Shown here one piece after another: positions 1-10,175 of a stretch of DNA of 64,000 bases. Position 1 is the stretch's first letter, and every line of letters starts with the position of its first letter. Origin of the DNA: Dichetophora obliterata (taxonomy: Eukaryota > Arthropoda > Insecta > Diptera > Sciomyzidae); contig OY986438.1 of assembly GCA_963920525.1 (NCBI GenBank), forward strand, positions 137,015,022-137,079,021, read 5' to 3'. The position numbers were made by a program, and so were the translations under genes. A model generated the notes under the pieces. That model did no database searches, was not told the DNA's origin, and saw only the letters and a list, made by a program, of their open reading frames with translations.

Positions 1-750
1 ATTTGATGTTTCTTTATTTATTTTTACATAAAAATGTCGATTTACTAAATACGATTTGAGTAAAAAGTAGAAGGCAGCAGGGAAAAGCTTTTTGATTTTA
101 AATAAAAGACCTTCATGCCACACTCTATCAAATGCTTGTTGCACGTCCAAGAAAGCTGCAGAACAATACTTTTTCTGTTCTAAGGTGTCTCTGATAGAGT
201 TAACAACTCGATGGCACTGTTCAGGGGTTCCGTGTTTCATTCGGAATCCAAACTGGTGGTTCGGAATTATGTTGTTCCTTTCTAGTAGTGGTGAAATTCG
301 TCGTAGAAATATTCTTTCGAATATTTTAGAGAATGTCACCAGCAAACTTATGGGACGATATGAGGTTACTAAATTTTCTGGCTTATTAGGCTTTGATATC
401 ATAATGATTTCTGCACATTTCCATTGGCTAGGAAAGTGGCTAAGTCGCAAGATCGAATTGTATAACATTGTTAGATATATTATACATTTTTGTGGCAGGA
501 ATTTAACTACACTTGCATCGATGTTATCATAACCAGGAGATTTTTTTGTTGAGAGCTTTGATATTTCAGATTTTACTTCGGAGAGTCGGATATTTTTAAT
601 GGGTAGGTCCATTTGGCAAGGACAATGAAGTAAATCGATGACCTGTTGATAATCAGTTGGGGAATTGAATGTGAATGGTTTAAAAGTATTGCTTAAGTGC
701 TCGACAAACGCTTCAGATCTACTCTTGTCACTTCTGCACCTTCTGCATCT
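1..750 (-). CDS. Jockey-clade non-LTR reverse transcriptase, partial (runs off left edge)
   Basis: Read on the minus strand, the frame is open from about 750 to base 1 with no stop. It gives a reverse transcriptase fingers/palm segment of a non-LTR retrotransposon. Visible blocks, in order, are SDKSRSEAFVEHL, SPGYDNIDASVVKFLP, WKCAEIIMISKPNKPENL, SYRPISLLVTFSKIFER, FGFRMKHGTPEQCHRVV and the motif A region FLDVQQAFDRVWHEGL. HGTxEQxHRV with FDRVWHxGL is typical of jockey-like elements. Motif C (the YADD box) would lie beyond the left edge. The high-coordinate end runs into TTGAATTTT low-complexity DNA, so the copy is probably 5' truncated, with no endonuclease or ORF1. Clade assignment is by motif memory only. 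Confidence 0.88.
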
Positions 751-1045
751 GAATTTATACTTGCATTTTAAGTTCAATTTTACTTTTAAATTTTGGCTTG
801 AATTTTTAATTGATTTTTATTTCAATTTTAAGTTGCATTTTTAATAGACCTTTGGCTTACATTTTTAATTGAATTTTAACATTAAGAAATTGAATTTTTT
901 CCTGAATTTTTGCTTGAATGTCAACTTTAATTTTGTTCATAGCTTTGAGCTTAATTTTGACTTTCATTTTGAGTTGAATTGTTACATGAATTTCGGCTTG
1001 GAGCTTAATTTAAATTTTAGTTTGAATTTAGGTTTGACGTTGGCT
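751..1045. repeat. Degenerate TTGAATTTT minisatellite, block 1
   Basis: The block is made of loosely repeated words such as TTGAATTTT, TTTAACTTG and TTTTGACTTGAATTT, with a period near 12 and many indels. The same words resume at 2229-2310 and 7205-7800. One original repeat tract was therefore probably split by later insertions. The open frame here (869-1057) is a by-product of the repeat. Confidence 0.7.
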
Positions 1046-1049
1046 TTAA

Positions 1050-2224
1050 GGGGATGATACTTTTGGGACATTTTTTGTATATTTTTTCTTAATGTACAAC
1101 ATTTCAAGAGCATTCTTCAAAAATTTAAAGTAAATCGTGCTAAAACTAACGAAGTTACAGCGTTTCAATTGGGCGGACCTCATGCTCGATTTTTATACAT
1201 AGATGCATGACAACGTTGAATCATCATAAATATTTGCAGCTGCATGATTCGCTTACCTGAAATCTGCTTCAAGTCCTTTTGCAATCTCCAAATTATGTTA
1301 TACTTTTATGTGTATTTGTAGGTATGTAAACTGAAGTTGTATATATTATATATTTAGGGTAGATCGTATATGAATCAGTTGCCAGGCATACTTTCTTCCG
1401 AGAACTGCAATCATTGCTGAAATTGAAGCAAATGTTGCAGCATGTACTTTCAAAGAAGGATCTTTTGCTTTATTATCCTTTTTGAATGAAATGGGCATAT
1501 CTTAAGGCCCAAGTGCTCACTAATGGGCGCACGCATTTGACGAATTACGAATAACCATAGCGGACGAACAAGTTGCAAGTACAAGTAAAGAGGGTAGAAA
1601 GCAACGCAGGCAAGAGCAAAAAAATGCATTGGAAATCCTGAATGACAGCGTTTTACTGGACGGAGTTGGCATTGATGATTCTGTGTAAGAATAAAAAATT
1701 ATACCCTCTTATTGATTTTTTATTTTTGATTTTCGACAAAAAAAAACTTGAAATCGATTTTCTGGAAAACAAAATTTTTGAAGTCGATAAACACGATGCC
1801 GTAAAATCTACTTGACCGATCGTTTTCAAATTTTTTACACTATTTCTACACATAAATCAACAGGTAATGCCGAAGCGTTTTTTTAATTTTTTTTCCTATT
1901 TTAAAACAATAAAATGACCTCGATTTCAATTTTTCGAAAATCGCGTTTTTGACTTCAAAACGCTACAAAAAAAAAAGCTCTTTGAATTTTTGTTTTCCGA
2001 TGATCCGCTAACCTCCAATCGTGTTCACCGCAAAACAACTATTTTTCGAGGCGCCTATAGAGAATCGCTCCCACGTATTTATTTATCGATAATTTTTAAA
2101 TTCCAAATATATTTAAGAAGTCAAAATATAACATGCATATGAAATAAATACACCAACATTTTTCATGTCTTAAAAAGAAACATGAAAACATGCCTTTTTT
2201 TGGCTTTTAAACAGTACCATCCCC
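1050..2224 (+). mobile_element. TTAA-flanked DNA transposon remnant, Kolobok-like or piggyBac-like
   Basis: The element is bounded by TTAA at 1046-1049 and 2225-2228. Its inverted ends are GGGGATGATACT on the left and, read inward from the right, GGGGATGGTACT. It sits inside the TTGAATTTT repeat, which continues on both sides. TTAA target duplications are known for piggyBac and Kolobok superfamilies. The coding remnant inside (1424-1689) fits a Kolobok-type C-terminus better, but that is from memory. The remaining sequence is AT-rich and noncoding. Confidence 0.6.
1424..1689 (+). pseudogene. C-terminal remnant of a DNA-transposon protein
   Basis: The plus strand reads ANVAACTFKEGSFALLSFLN, then two stops, then RITIADEQVASTSKEGRKQR, a basic stretch (RRQEQKNA) and the tail LLDGVGIDDSV before TAA at about 1689. 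An FxxG..ALL..L segment, a KE-R-RR basic run and a terminal acidic GxGIDD motif resemble the C-termini of a transposase group found in insects and cnidarians; I think it is Kolobok-like. No catalytic domain survives. The position inside a TTAA-flanked element supports the reading. Family assignment is tentative. Confidence 0.4.
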
Positions 2225-2228
2225 TTAA

Positions 2229-2405
2229 TTTTGGACTGAATTTTGACTTGGATATTAATATGGATTTTTGCTTGAATTTTAACTACTACTGTAGGCAAAA
2301 AATATCGGGAATTTGAATTTAATTTTTTTGGAGATTCCGATAGGGACAAATGCTTTTATTTTTAAGTTGGCACTACTGTCACTGACATCTGTGCCAAACT
2401 GCACG
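2229..2405. repeat. TTGAATTTT minisatellite, block 2, plus short unique sequence
   Basis: The first 80 bases resume the TTGAATTTTGACTTGGAT pattern immediately after the TTAA element. The rest (2310-2405) is short sequence I do not recognise, leading into the 3' end of the I/LOA-like retrotransposon. Confidence 0.5.
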
Positions 2406-3198
2406 TCAGTTAGTTAGTTTATAGTGAACCCATGTGCACCACGACCCATGGGATCTATTGTGCAATCCCTTAATTAACACTCCAGACTTAGGCTTTTTAT
2501 ATATTTTAGCACTGTCTCTGGCTTGGTATTCCGAATTGTTGAAGGGGGCACTACTTCCCCTCCGAAATGGAGGCGTCTTAGGCTGTGGATTGCCGGACAT
2601 TCACATAGAATGTGTTCAGGGGTTTCTTCTTCCTCCTCTCATAGTCTGCAGACGTCTGATTCGGAAAGACACATCTTTTTAAGATGGTATCTGAGTGAGC
2701 AGTGAACTGTGAAGAAACTGGTGAGATTTCTAAGGTCTGCGTTGGTAAGCTTGAGTAAATCTTTGGATTTTGCTTAACTAAGAGTTAAAAATTTCTTAGA
2801 TTACCTTTGTCCATTAGTATTGTTCCAGTGGCACTGAAATTTCTTATCTTCCCATATTCTAATTTTTTCTAGAATGTAGCCTCTTGCTAAGCTACAGAAT
2901 GGTTCAGGTCCTATAAGTGTTTCAGACGGTCTTTTTTTGGCAAGGGAGTCCAGTTGAATCCTTCGTGACCTGGAACCCACGACAATTCTATTTTGTTGCT
3001 TTGTCCCAGCGTATTTAATAGCTCTGAGCAGTTGGAGACTAGTCTTGATTCAAGTTCGTAGGCTTCAATGGCATATACACCCACCTGGAATATTGTCGTC
3101 GCATATCTCATTGGAAGAGCTTTTTGGAACTTGGGACCATATATCCCCGGTCCTGTTACTCCATTTTCGAGTTCTGACCCATCAGTGTTCCATATATG
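2406..3198 (-). pseudogene. RNase H domain and C-terminal CCHC-like tail of the I/LOA-like element
   Basis: Minus-strand reading begins NTDGSELENGVTGPGIYG, where the D of TDGS is the first RNase H catalytic residue. It continues MRYATTIFQVGVYAIEAYEL, holding the second acidic residue, and SNKIELSWVPGHEGFNW, the PGH motif near the third and fourth sites. Further down, frame changes lead to CRLxEEEEETPEHILCECPA, the cysteine/histidine tail common to these retroelements, and SLRRLHFGGEVVPPSTIRN. Multiple frameshifts and stops lie between these blocks. The segment is cut on its 5' side by the solo LTR at 3199. Confidence 0.78.
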
Positions 3199-3595
3199 TG
3201 TGGTGACTCAATAACTTTAAGTTGCATCACCACATTAGTTGAATTCCTAACTTCCATTTTACTTATCTTCTGTTACATTGATTTTCAACTTACATTTTAC
3301 TTACCTTCTCGTTGATTCTTAAACTTACATTGTACTTACCTATTGTTGATTATTAATTTACATCTTACTTACCTCAACTTAACATTTATATTATTCTTAT
3401 GTTAATTTATTTACACTTTGTTATAAATACTTGTTATTATAAAAACATTTGTATAAATATTCATATTTGTATCAATCAGAAATTTTCATTTGAAAATTTC
3501 AGTTGAATAAAATATTTTCAAATAAACGGTTATAAAAAATATATTAAAAAAAATAAAAATTATAAATCAAAATTAAAAAGTTTGTTGTGCACCAA
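3199..3595 (+). mobile_element. Solo LTR
   Basis: A 397-bp block starts TGTGGTGACT and ends GTGCACCAA. It is flanked by identical 5-bp ATATG at 3194-3198 and 3596-3600. It has a TATAAA-like region near 3420-3460 and AATAAA-type signals near 3505 and 3522, as in insect LTRs. No internal region or second LTR is present, consistent with LTR-LTR recombination. It interrupts the RNase H domain of the I/LOA-like element. The exact 3' terminal base is uncertain because the end is CAA rather than CA. Confidence 0.6.
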
Positions 3596-3651
3596 ATATG
3601 TGAGCCAGGATAAACTGTGAAGCTATCATTGCTCTAAAAATGCCTATTGGG

Positions 3652-5229
3652 CATTGGCGTCGGAAGCGGGGGGCAAGGCGGGCCACTTTTTTAGCTAGAT
3701 AAACAATTTAAAAGGAAAACTTCAAAAGTTATTCAAAATATCAGTGTTTTTACAACGATAATATTTTTGTATTATATATTTTTCTCTTCTTTCTCTCTTC
3801 TTCATAAGCATGCTTGCGAATAACCATTTTCTTTCTCTGTGTTTGCAAAAAGATAAAACAAAATGTAGAGTTTCTACAGCAAACCCACCACTTCAGTTTA
3901 AAAGCACCCTTAAGTATGTAGCTTAATGCTTGTTAATTTTGCAACTCTAGTAAGAAAAAATTTGACATGTTCTTAGGGGCTTTCCATATTGGACGACATG
4001 TTGTACGATAAGTTAGATGGAAAACTAATGGGACTATTTGATTGAGCGTTCGAACGATCCAACTTATAAAGCAACATCATTAATTGCAAGCTCTCAAGCA
4101 GAACACATCCGGCTAATAGCTAAGCAACTTTTAGATGCCCTAACAATTGAGCAGTAATTTTACATAATTGTACAATATTGCACAATCGGCAGAAAAAAAC
4201 CAAAAATTTCGACTATCGTTTTAGCTTACGCACGGTACTACATGTTGTACAATCTGCCATGTTGGTCCAATGTTTTGGACCATGCGAAAGCCCCTATTGT
4301 GAATTAGCTGATGAAAATCCACCTCGACGCTTTGAAGAAACATCAAATCCGGTTCCTTCAGTACAGTTGCCATTATATGATCGGCTACGTAAAGATTATT
4401 TCGAAATTTTAGATCTTCTCTCAAATGAGATAACGGCTAGATTCGATCAAACAGGTTGCTAATTTACTTTTTTTTATTTTTGCAAGTTTAAATCTAAAAA
4501 CAAAACTTGATCTTTATGCAGATGACTTTTTTGCAGATGAAATTGCTGAAGCAATTGCCTGGCCAAACACCTTGAAATTGTAGTGGCATTGTATCCCAAT
4601 TTTTCGAAAAATTCGGTTACTGTAAAAAAACTATTACATGAAATTGAAAAACTTATTGCTTTGCTTTTGACTGTGCCTGAATCAGCAGCTTCATCTGAGC
4701 GTTCTTTTAGTGCACTAAGACGACTTAAAACGTATCTTCGAGCAACTATGACACAGAAACGACTCACTCATGCGGCACTTATACACATTCACAAAGATAA
4801 AACCGAAGAATTGAATTCGATGGAGGTGGTAAAAGAGTTTGTTTCTCGCAAGGACAGAAAGAAACATTTTGGAATAATTTAAATTGATATAACTTGTTGT
4901 TCCTTATTGCATTTAAACCATGTAAAGATATACCTAGTCTTGCTTTATAAAAGCAACCATTATTTCTTATATTTTAATATTACCATATGAAAGATCCTTT
5001 AAAGAATGATCTCTAATATTAAAAAAGGAAGAAATTTTAAAAATAATGAAATTTTAATATTTTTTATATATTTTTATATGTTTTTTATTGTAAACAAAAA
5101 TAAAAAATTTGTTTATTCACATTCATGTTTCTTTGAAGAAATTTTGGTGAACTTTTTTTTGCACCACCATTTATACTGCCCCCCCATTTGTACTGCCCCC
5201 TCAGATGAAATTAGCTTCCGACGCGCTTG
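3652..5229 (+). mobile_element. hAT-superfamily DNA transposon, copy 1 (TSD CTATTGGG)
   Basis: Left terminus CATTGGCGTCGGAAGC and right terminus (read inward) CAAGCGCGTCGGAAGC share CGTCGGAAGC. A perfect 8-bp duplication CTATTGGG lies at 3644-3651 and 5230-5237. Eight-base duplications plus a C-terminal hAT dimerisation domain define the superfamily. The element lies inside the I/LOA-like retrotransposon. A close relative lies at 33869-35616 with a different 8-bp duplication. Both copies keep only the 3' part of the transposase and are non-autonomous. Confidence 0.93.
4370..4882 (+). pseudogene. hAT transposase C-terminal remnant, copy 1
   Basis: Coding-like blocks on the plus strand are LPLYDRLRKDYFE..LDLLSNEITARFDQ (4370-4455), a short KTKLDLYADDFFADEIAEA block (about 4495-4560) and the C-terminal dimerisation segment LLTVPESAASSERSFSALRR, then LKTYLRATMTQKRLTHAAL, ending at TAA 4880-4882. 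SSERxFS is the hallmark of the hAT dimerisation domain. The RNase-H-like catalytic region is missing. Compared with copy 2, about 165 bp between the first two blocks are missing here, leaving a frame break. Confidence 0.88.
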
Positions 5230-5239
5230 CTATTGGGTA

Positions 5240-6480
5240 TAACTACCTTGTAGCGTTTTGTGAAGTTTACCTACGGCAGCATCCTATCGGGGACTTTTAA
5301 GAAGGGGTCATATTCGAAGGTTTTTAGTATCTTCATGTGACCCGTAAAATTCCCTGCCTTGTAATCACCGATTTCCTCCATTCTTAGTGCACATAGACAT
5401 GCCTCTTTTTCGATAATGATCGTTAAAGGGGGTAGCCCTATTATTACATTCAGAGCTCCAGATGGGCATGTTCTCATTGCTCCAATTATACTAATGCATG
5501 CCATTCTTTGCAGTTTTGTCAGTTGGCTAGCTGCTGTGCGTTGTTGGACTTTAGGCCACTATGCAAGTGCCAATAAATTATTTTCGGTTTGAGGCCCCCA
5601 TTTTACCATGGAAACGTTGACAGACAAAAAGGGCACGTGTTTGTAATTACTTAGATGGTAATTGAATCTAAGTGTGTGTTCCAACGGAGCTGCTTGTCAA
5701 AAATCACTCTTTAGTACTTGACCTCATTTGAAAAGTCAATTACTTTTCCATCCAGGGTAGGTCTTACCAGATTTAGGCTCCTTTTCCTGGAGAAGGGTAC
5801 CAGAATTGTTTTGTCAGGATTTATGCTTAACCCTTTTTCCTTACACCACTTTGAAGTTATACGGAGGGCACTCTGCATTCTGTCCGATATCGTCGGTTCA
5901 TATCCTCTGGTGTCAAAACCCTGGTTGTTAAGACTTGCGATAAGTTCGTCCACGACTAGGGTCCACAGAAGAGGTGAAAGTACCCCTCCTTGAGGGCATC
6001 CTATAGTGGCAGTAATCATGTTACGTATTCCACCAAGCTCAAACGTTATGATTCTGCTTTTCAGCATGATTAGAATCCAGTGTATGATCGTATTGTATGA
6101 CGTGTTGTCAAAAGCCCCTTGAATGTCAATGAAGGCACATAGCGTTGTTTGTTTTGCTTGAGAAGCCTTTTCGATCGTGCCGGTAAGGCTGTGTATGGCG
6201 GTGACAGTGAATTTGCCAGCTTGGTAGGTAAATTGAAACCTGTTCAGAGGGATGCTCTTCAAGCTAGTCTCCCTAATGTTTAGTTCCAATATTTTCTCCA
6301 TTGTCTATAAAAAGAAGGAACTTAGGCTGATTAGTCTATACGATGTATGCAATTGTTTGGGTTTCTTACCCACCTTTGGTTTAAAAACGACCTTAACCTT
6401 TGTCTATCTGTGAGGAATGTGGCTTAATAAAAGGCTGGATTTAAAAATCCGAGTGAGTGGATTGTCCCTGCGGACAATGG
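5240..6480 (-). pseudogene. I/LOA-like reverse transcriptase with the YADD box deleted
   Basis: The minus strand runs from KVVFKPKVGKKP (near 6400) through LNRFQFTYQAGKFTVTAI, motif A TLCAFIDIQGAFDNTSY and motif B GCPQGGVLSPLLWTLVVDEL to GFDTRGYEPTISDRMQSAL, then LSINPDKTILVPF and RPTLDGKVIDFSNEVKY. In related RTs a YADD box sits between RGY and the DRMQ block; here RGY is joined directly to EPTISDRMQ without breaking frame. The protein continues in other frames to MACISIIGAMRTCPSGALNV and about GKLHK near 5260, where the hAT insertion begins. Frameshifts near 5510-5710 and a stop near 6301 make it nonfunctional. Confidence 0.85.
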
Positions 6481-7205
6481 AATAATAAAATTGTACGTCA
6501 AAATATTCCTAAGTGTTTGAGTGCGGAATGAAATTTCTGCTGCCGAAACGTTGAAAAGGTTGCAAAAGGCCTTCGGTGAGCAAGCTCTATCGAAAACAAG
6601 AGTTTATGAGTGGTACAAAATGTTTAAAGAGGGTTGAGAAAGCGTTGAAGACGGGGCACGGCCAGGACGATCATCAAAATAAACTGATGAGCTACACGTA
6701 AACAAAATCAAGAAATTGGTGCTCAAAAATCGTCGAGTGACAAACCAAGACCTTACTGACCTTGTTGGAATATCGGAAGGATCAGTGAAAATTATTTTGA
6801 GAGGGCCTCAGAAAAGTGAAATCTCGATTGGTGCCAAAAACGCACTCGTAATCCGTGATCATCTTTTAGCCCAAAAACTCGACCCACATCGTTCCGTAAC
6901 CACCGTATTTGCCTGACTCAGCACCATTTGATTTCTGACTATTCGTTAAACTCAAGAGTCTGATCCGTGGACAATGTTTTGAATCAATAGAAGAGATAGA
7001 AACCGAAACGAAGAAGGAATTGAAGGCAATACCGGAAAAGGACTTTGCTGCTTGTTTTGAAAATTGGAAGAAGACGTTGGCAAACGGAATTGGCAGGTGT
7101 ATTGCATCCGGAGGGAACTACTTTGGGGGATAAAATGAATTGAGAAGAATAAATCAAGTTGTTTTGATTCATTACAAAATTTCCAATTTTTTTTGGCCCA
7201 CAGTA
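6478..7205 (+). pseudogene. mariner (Tc1/mariner) transposase remnant with large internal deletion
   Basis: Plus-strand reading gives the N-terminal helix-turn-helix region ISAAETLKRLQKAFGEQALS, TRVYEWYKMFKEG, a TGA where mariners have Arg, ESVEDGARPGRSS, another stop, then NRRVTNQDLTDLVGISEGSV. It jumps after about 6820 to the C-terminal part: PDSAPFDF, a stop, LFVKLKSLIRGQCFESIEE and FENWKKTLANGIGRCIASGG, ending TAA at about 7134. WYKxFKEGRESVED and the FENWxxRxxxCIxxGGxYF tail are mariner hallmarks. The central catalytic part is deleted. A GGCCCACAGTAGTA 3' end is visible near 7195-7208; no matching left inverted repeat remains. Confidence 0.88.
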
Positions 7206-7800
7206 GTATTTGAATTTTTATCAAACTTTTTACTTCAATTTTGTATAAATCTTTACCTGATTTTTCAGTTTTTTTTTAATTTTAATCTTAACTAATATTT
7301 TGGTTTGACTTTTGAATAAAATTCTATTTTCAATTTTAATTTAAATTTTCACTTTAATTTTGACTTGAATTTATTATGAATTTTTGCTTGCATTTTGATG
7401 TTATTTTTGCTTAAATATTTATTTGAATCTTAACTTGAAATTGAAAATATATTTTGACTTTAGTTGCGATTAGATATTTTGAAGAATTTTATATGTTATT
7501 TGGACTTGAACTTGCAGCTAAATTTTAATATTAATTTTGATTAAATGGTGCTTTTATTAATTAAAATTAAGTTTAATTAAAATGTATTTTTTTTTAAATT
7601 TTTGACGTGCACTCCGATTCGAATTTTAACATAAATTGTGATTAAAATTTTAGCTTGAGTATCAATATGAATTTTGAGACAAATTTGTACTTAAATTTTA
7701 ACATTTACTTCGACTTGGATATCGACTGGAATTTCAACTTTATTTTGGATATGAATTTCGTGCTGAAAGATGCTTTGAAATTTTATTTAAAATTTTATGA
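7205..7800. repeat. TTGAATTTT minisatellite, block 3
   Basis: This is the longest block of the degenerate repeat with TTGAATTTT/TTGACTTGAATTT words, the same as at 751-1045 and 2229-2310. Period and copy number cannot be fixed by eye because of many substitutions. Confidence 0.65.
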
Positions 7801-9918
7801 CTTGAAAGCTCTGGCCTTAGCTCTTTCTTTGTAACCAAACGACTTAGTAACACTTAAATCAAAAAGTACTTTTTAACAGAAACGCACTTTCCTCAACAAC
7901 ATTGTCCGAATAATGTTTTATCATAGAACTTTCCACATTATCTTTAACTATTATTTTATTTAACTATTTCCATTACTTAATGCAAAAGTACACAGTACTT
8001 GAAGAGTATGAAAAAAGCATTCATTTAAGTAGCTGCTGCTAATTATAAAACTTTAGATCTACCCTACTTTAATCTTCTTCTATGCGCTTTCAATAATAAA
8101 AACTATATGATCCTTAATAATCCTGCTGGTCACAAGTACAGCAAATGCTATCATTAAGTAGAGCGCTTTTTTCCCAAAATGAATCTCTAAGAATACTTAA
8201 GTGCTCATTTTAACTAACCGTTATATTGAGCAATAGCAGAATGGCCAACAAAAAATGTTGCACTCCTTTCAATGGAGAGCTCCCATCAAAAGTTATGCTA
8301 GCAGTTTTGATGTATTTTATCTACACTCGGTGAAATTTTATTTTTGAAGTTGTTATTATTATCAATGTTTTGTATGTCGCTTTCTTTTTGTTTGCAGCAT
8401 TATTTCAATCTCAGCATTTAAAATATTTGAAATGAAATAAGTATAAAATACAAGTTTTGCTCTTCATGCAAGATAATTCCATTTGGAGTTTCTTCATTTC
8501 CGCTTGAAGCTTTGCAACTGTAGCCGAAACTGTTTGCAACTCACTCAACAAGCAGGAGAAGGGAAAACGACGAGGAGGAGGAGCACTAACTCAAACTATT
8601 GAATGAACGAACATTTCAAGATATGATTTCCTATTTGTTCTGAACTTTTTTGTTCTTTGCAGTATTATTTTTCTCCATTTTCAGTTAGAGTTTTAAAATC
8701 ATTGCTTTTTTTTAGTAGTTGTTTTTGTTGCAGTTGTTTCTGTTTCTATAATACCATCATCGTGGTCAAAAGCAACAACTGACAAACAGCCAAAACAGAC
8801 ATGCGAATCATCGGAGTAGAGCGGATGGCAGTATCGATGATAAATAACTTAGAAGCTGCTGCTTTTGCTTTCCCAAATGCGGTTTGCATTCGTTGGAAAA
8901 AACTGCAACCAAACTTAAACTTTAAGTAGAGCAAGTAACAAAGTTCGTGTAAAAAGAGAAAGAAAAATAAAAGCGGAATTTTTGATAACAACATAAGCAA
9001 CAAAAAGGGAAAACAACTAAGCATAAACGGAAATGAAGAAACTATATGAATTAAAAAAATTCCATCTAAAGTTCCAAACGAAATCAATTTACGAGAAAAG
9101 AAAACTTTTTATAAAGATTCTGACCGGGGTTAAAATATAAAATTGTTTATTTGTTTTTCAATTTCTTTTTTTCAAGGTAGTTTTTTCAAACTATGTAAAA
9201 AAAAATCTAAGGCAATGAACTGTAAAGAGATGGTTTTCAGCGTGATAAACTAGAAAAGGGTTTTTAACCCTTGCGATACGCTTTAGTCGAATAAATTATT
9301 AGTGTTCGAAGTTTTTTTTGGAAGTAGAAAAAAGTTTTCCAATAGTAAAATATAAAGATAAAAAAAAAACACACACACGCCTAAAGAAGCAAAAACATGT
9401 GTCAGATTCCAAGAAGGCGGTCATGTGACACATTTACACGCTTGAGCTAGATTTAGAAAAGGAAAATTAAGAACTTTGATATGGAGAGAAAATTTAAAAC
9501 ATCCTTTGGCCATGAAGAAAATTATGAAAAACTTTTTTTTTTCTGTATCAAGTCATTAAATGATATAGGTAAACGGTTTTAGACCAAGTTTTCTTTTTAA
9601 ATAGAATGAATATTTTTGCTTAAGAATTGTCAAAGAAAAGCATTTTTAGCGCTCGCACATTCTTTGAAATTTAAATTTTAAATTTAACTTTAAAATCTTT
9701 TAAAGACCTTTTGTTTTATTCACTTAAAGATATATAACATTTTTATTTGTATTTATTTAAGGATAAATTAGTACTATAAGATGCAAAAAGATCTTTAAGA
9801 AGTACAACGGTGAAACATAATCAACTTATAGCATATAATAATTGCATATAGCATATAAACATTAGATAAAATTGTATTAAATAAATTGAATTAAAATATG
9901 GTATTTGTTTATTAGACC
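7801..9918. other. No gene recognised; AT-rich intergenic or intronic DNA
   Basis: The stretch contains homopolymer runs, a GAGGAGGAGGAGCA purine patch (about 8573-8586) and a short ACACACACAC run near 9370. The minus-strand open frame at 8746-9087 is a hydrophobic, Leu/Phe-rich translation of A-rich DNA with no recognisable domain. I see no repeat boundaries here. Confidence 0.5.
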
Positions 9919-10175
9919 GGATCAAAATTTAAATTCTACCGTTTGGAGTCTCAAAAGTTTGAGGAACTCATTGAAATTATTTCTTCGTATTTTTTATTTC
10001 CAATCGGAGAAAATCCGCCAAAGCAATTTTGATTCACCTTTTTGGTAAAAAAAAATATGTTTTTTGCTTGTAACTTTTTATTTTTCACAGAACACATACC
10101 CATTTCTGCTAAAGTGTTAAATTTCTTACTCATACCAACATTTTGACACAAAAAAGTTTTCAAAATTATGTTTAA

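Larger units (their letters stand above)
2406..6480 (-). mobile_element. I/LOA-like non-LTR retrotransposon, 5' truncated, with two nested insertions
   Basis: Minus-strand order is RT (6480 to 5240), RNase H (about 3640 and 3198 downward) and a cysteine-rich C-terminus (to 2406). The element is interrupted by a solo LTR (3199-3595) and a hAT copy (3652-5229). Removing both insertions and one copy of each target duplication rejoins the minus-strand sequence, with the RNase H start reading NDSFTVYPGSHIWNTDGSEL. RNase H after the RT is typical of I, LOA and related clades, not of jockey itself. Several stops and frameshifts make it inactive. Confidence 0.8.

Noticed and set aside
869..1057. Open frame rich in Asn/Leu/Phe
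   Set aside because: It is a translation of the TTGAATTTT minisatellite with no codon-level signal.
8746..9087. 113-codon hydrophobic minus-strand frame resembling a membrane protein
   Set aside because: It arises from A/T-run composition and has no domain or conserved motif.
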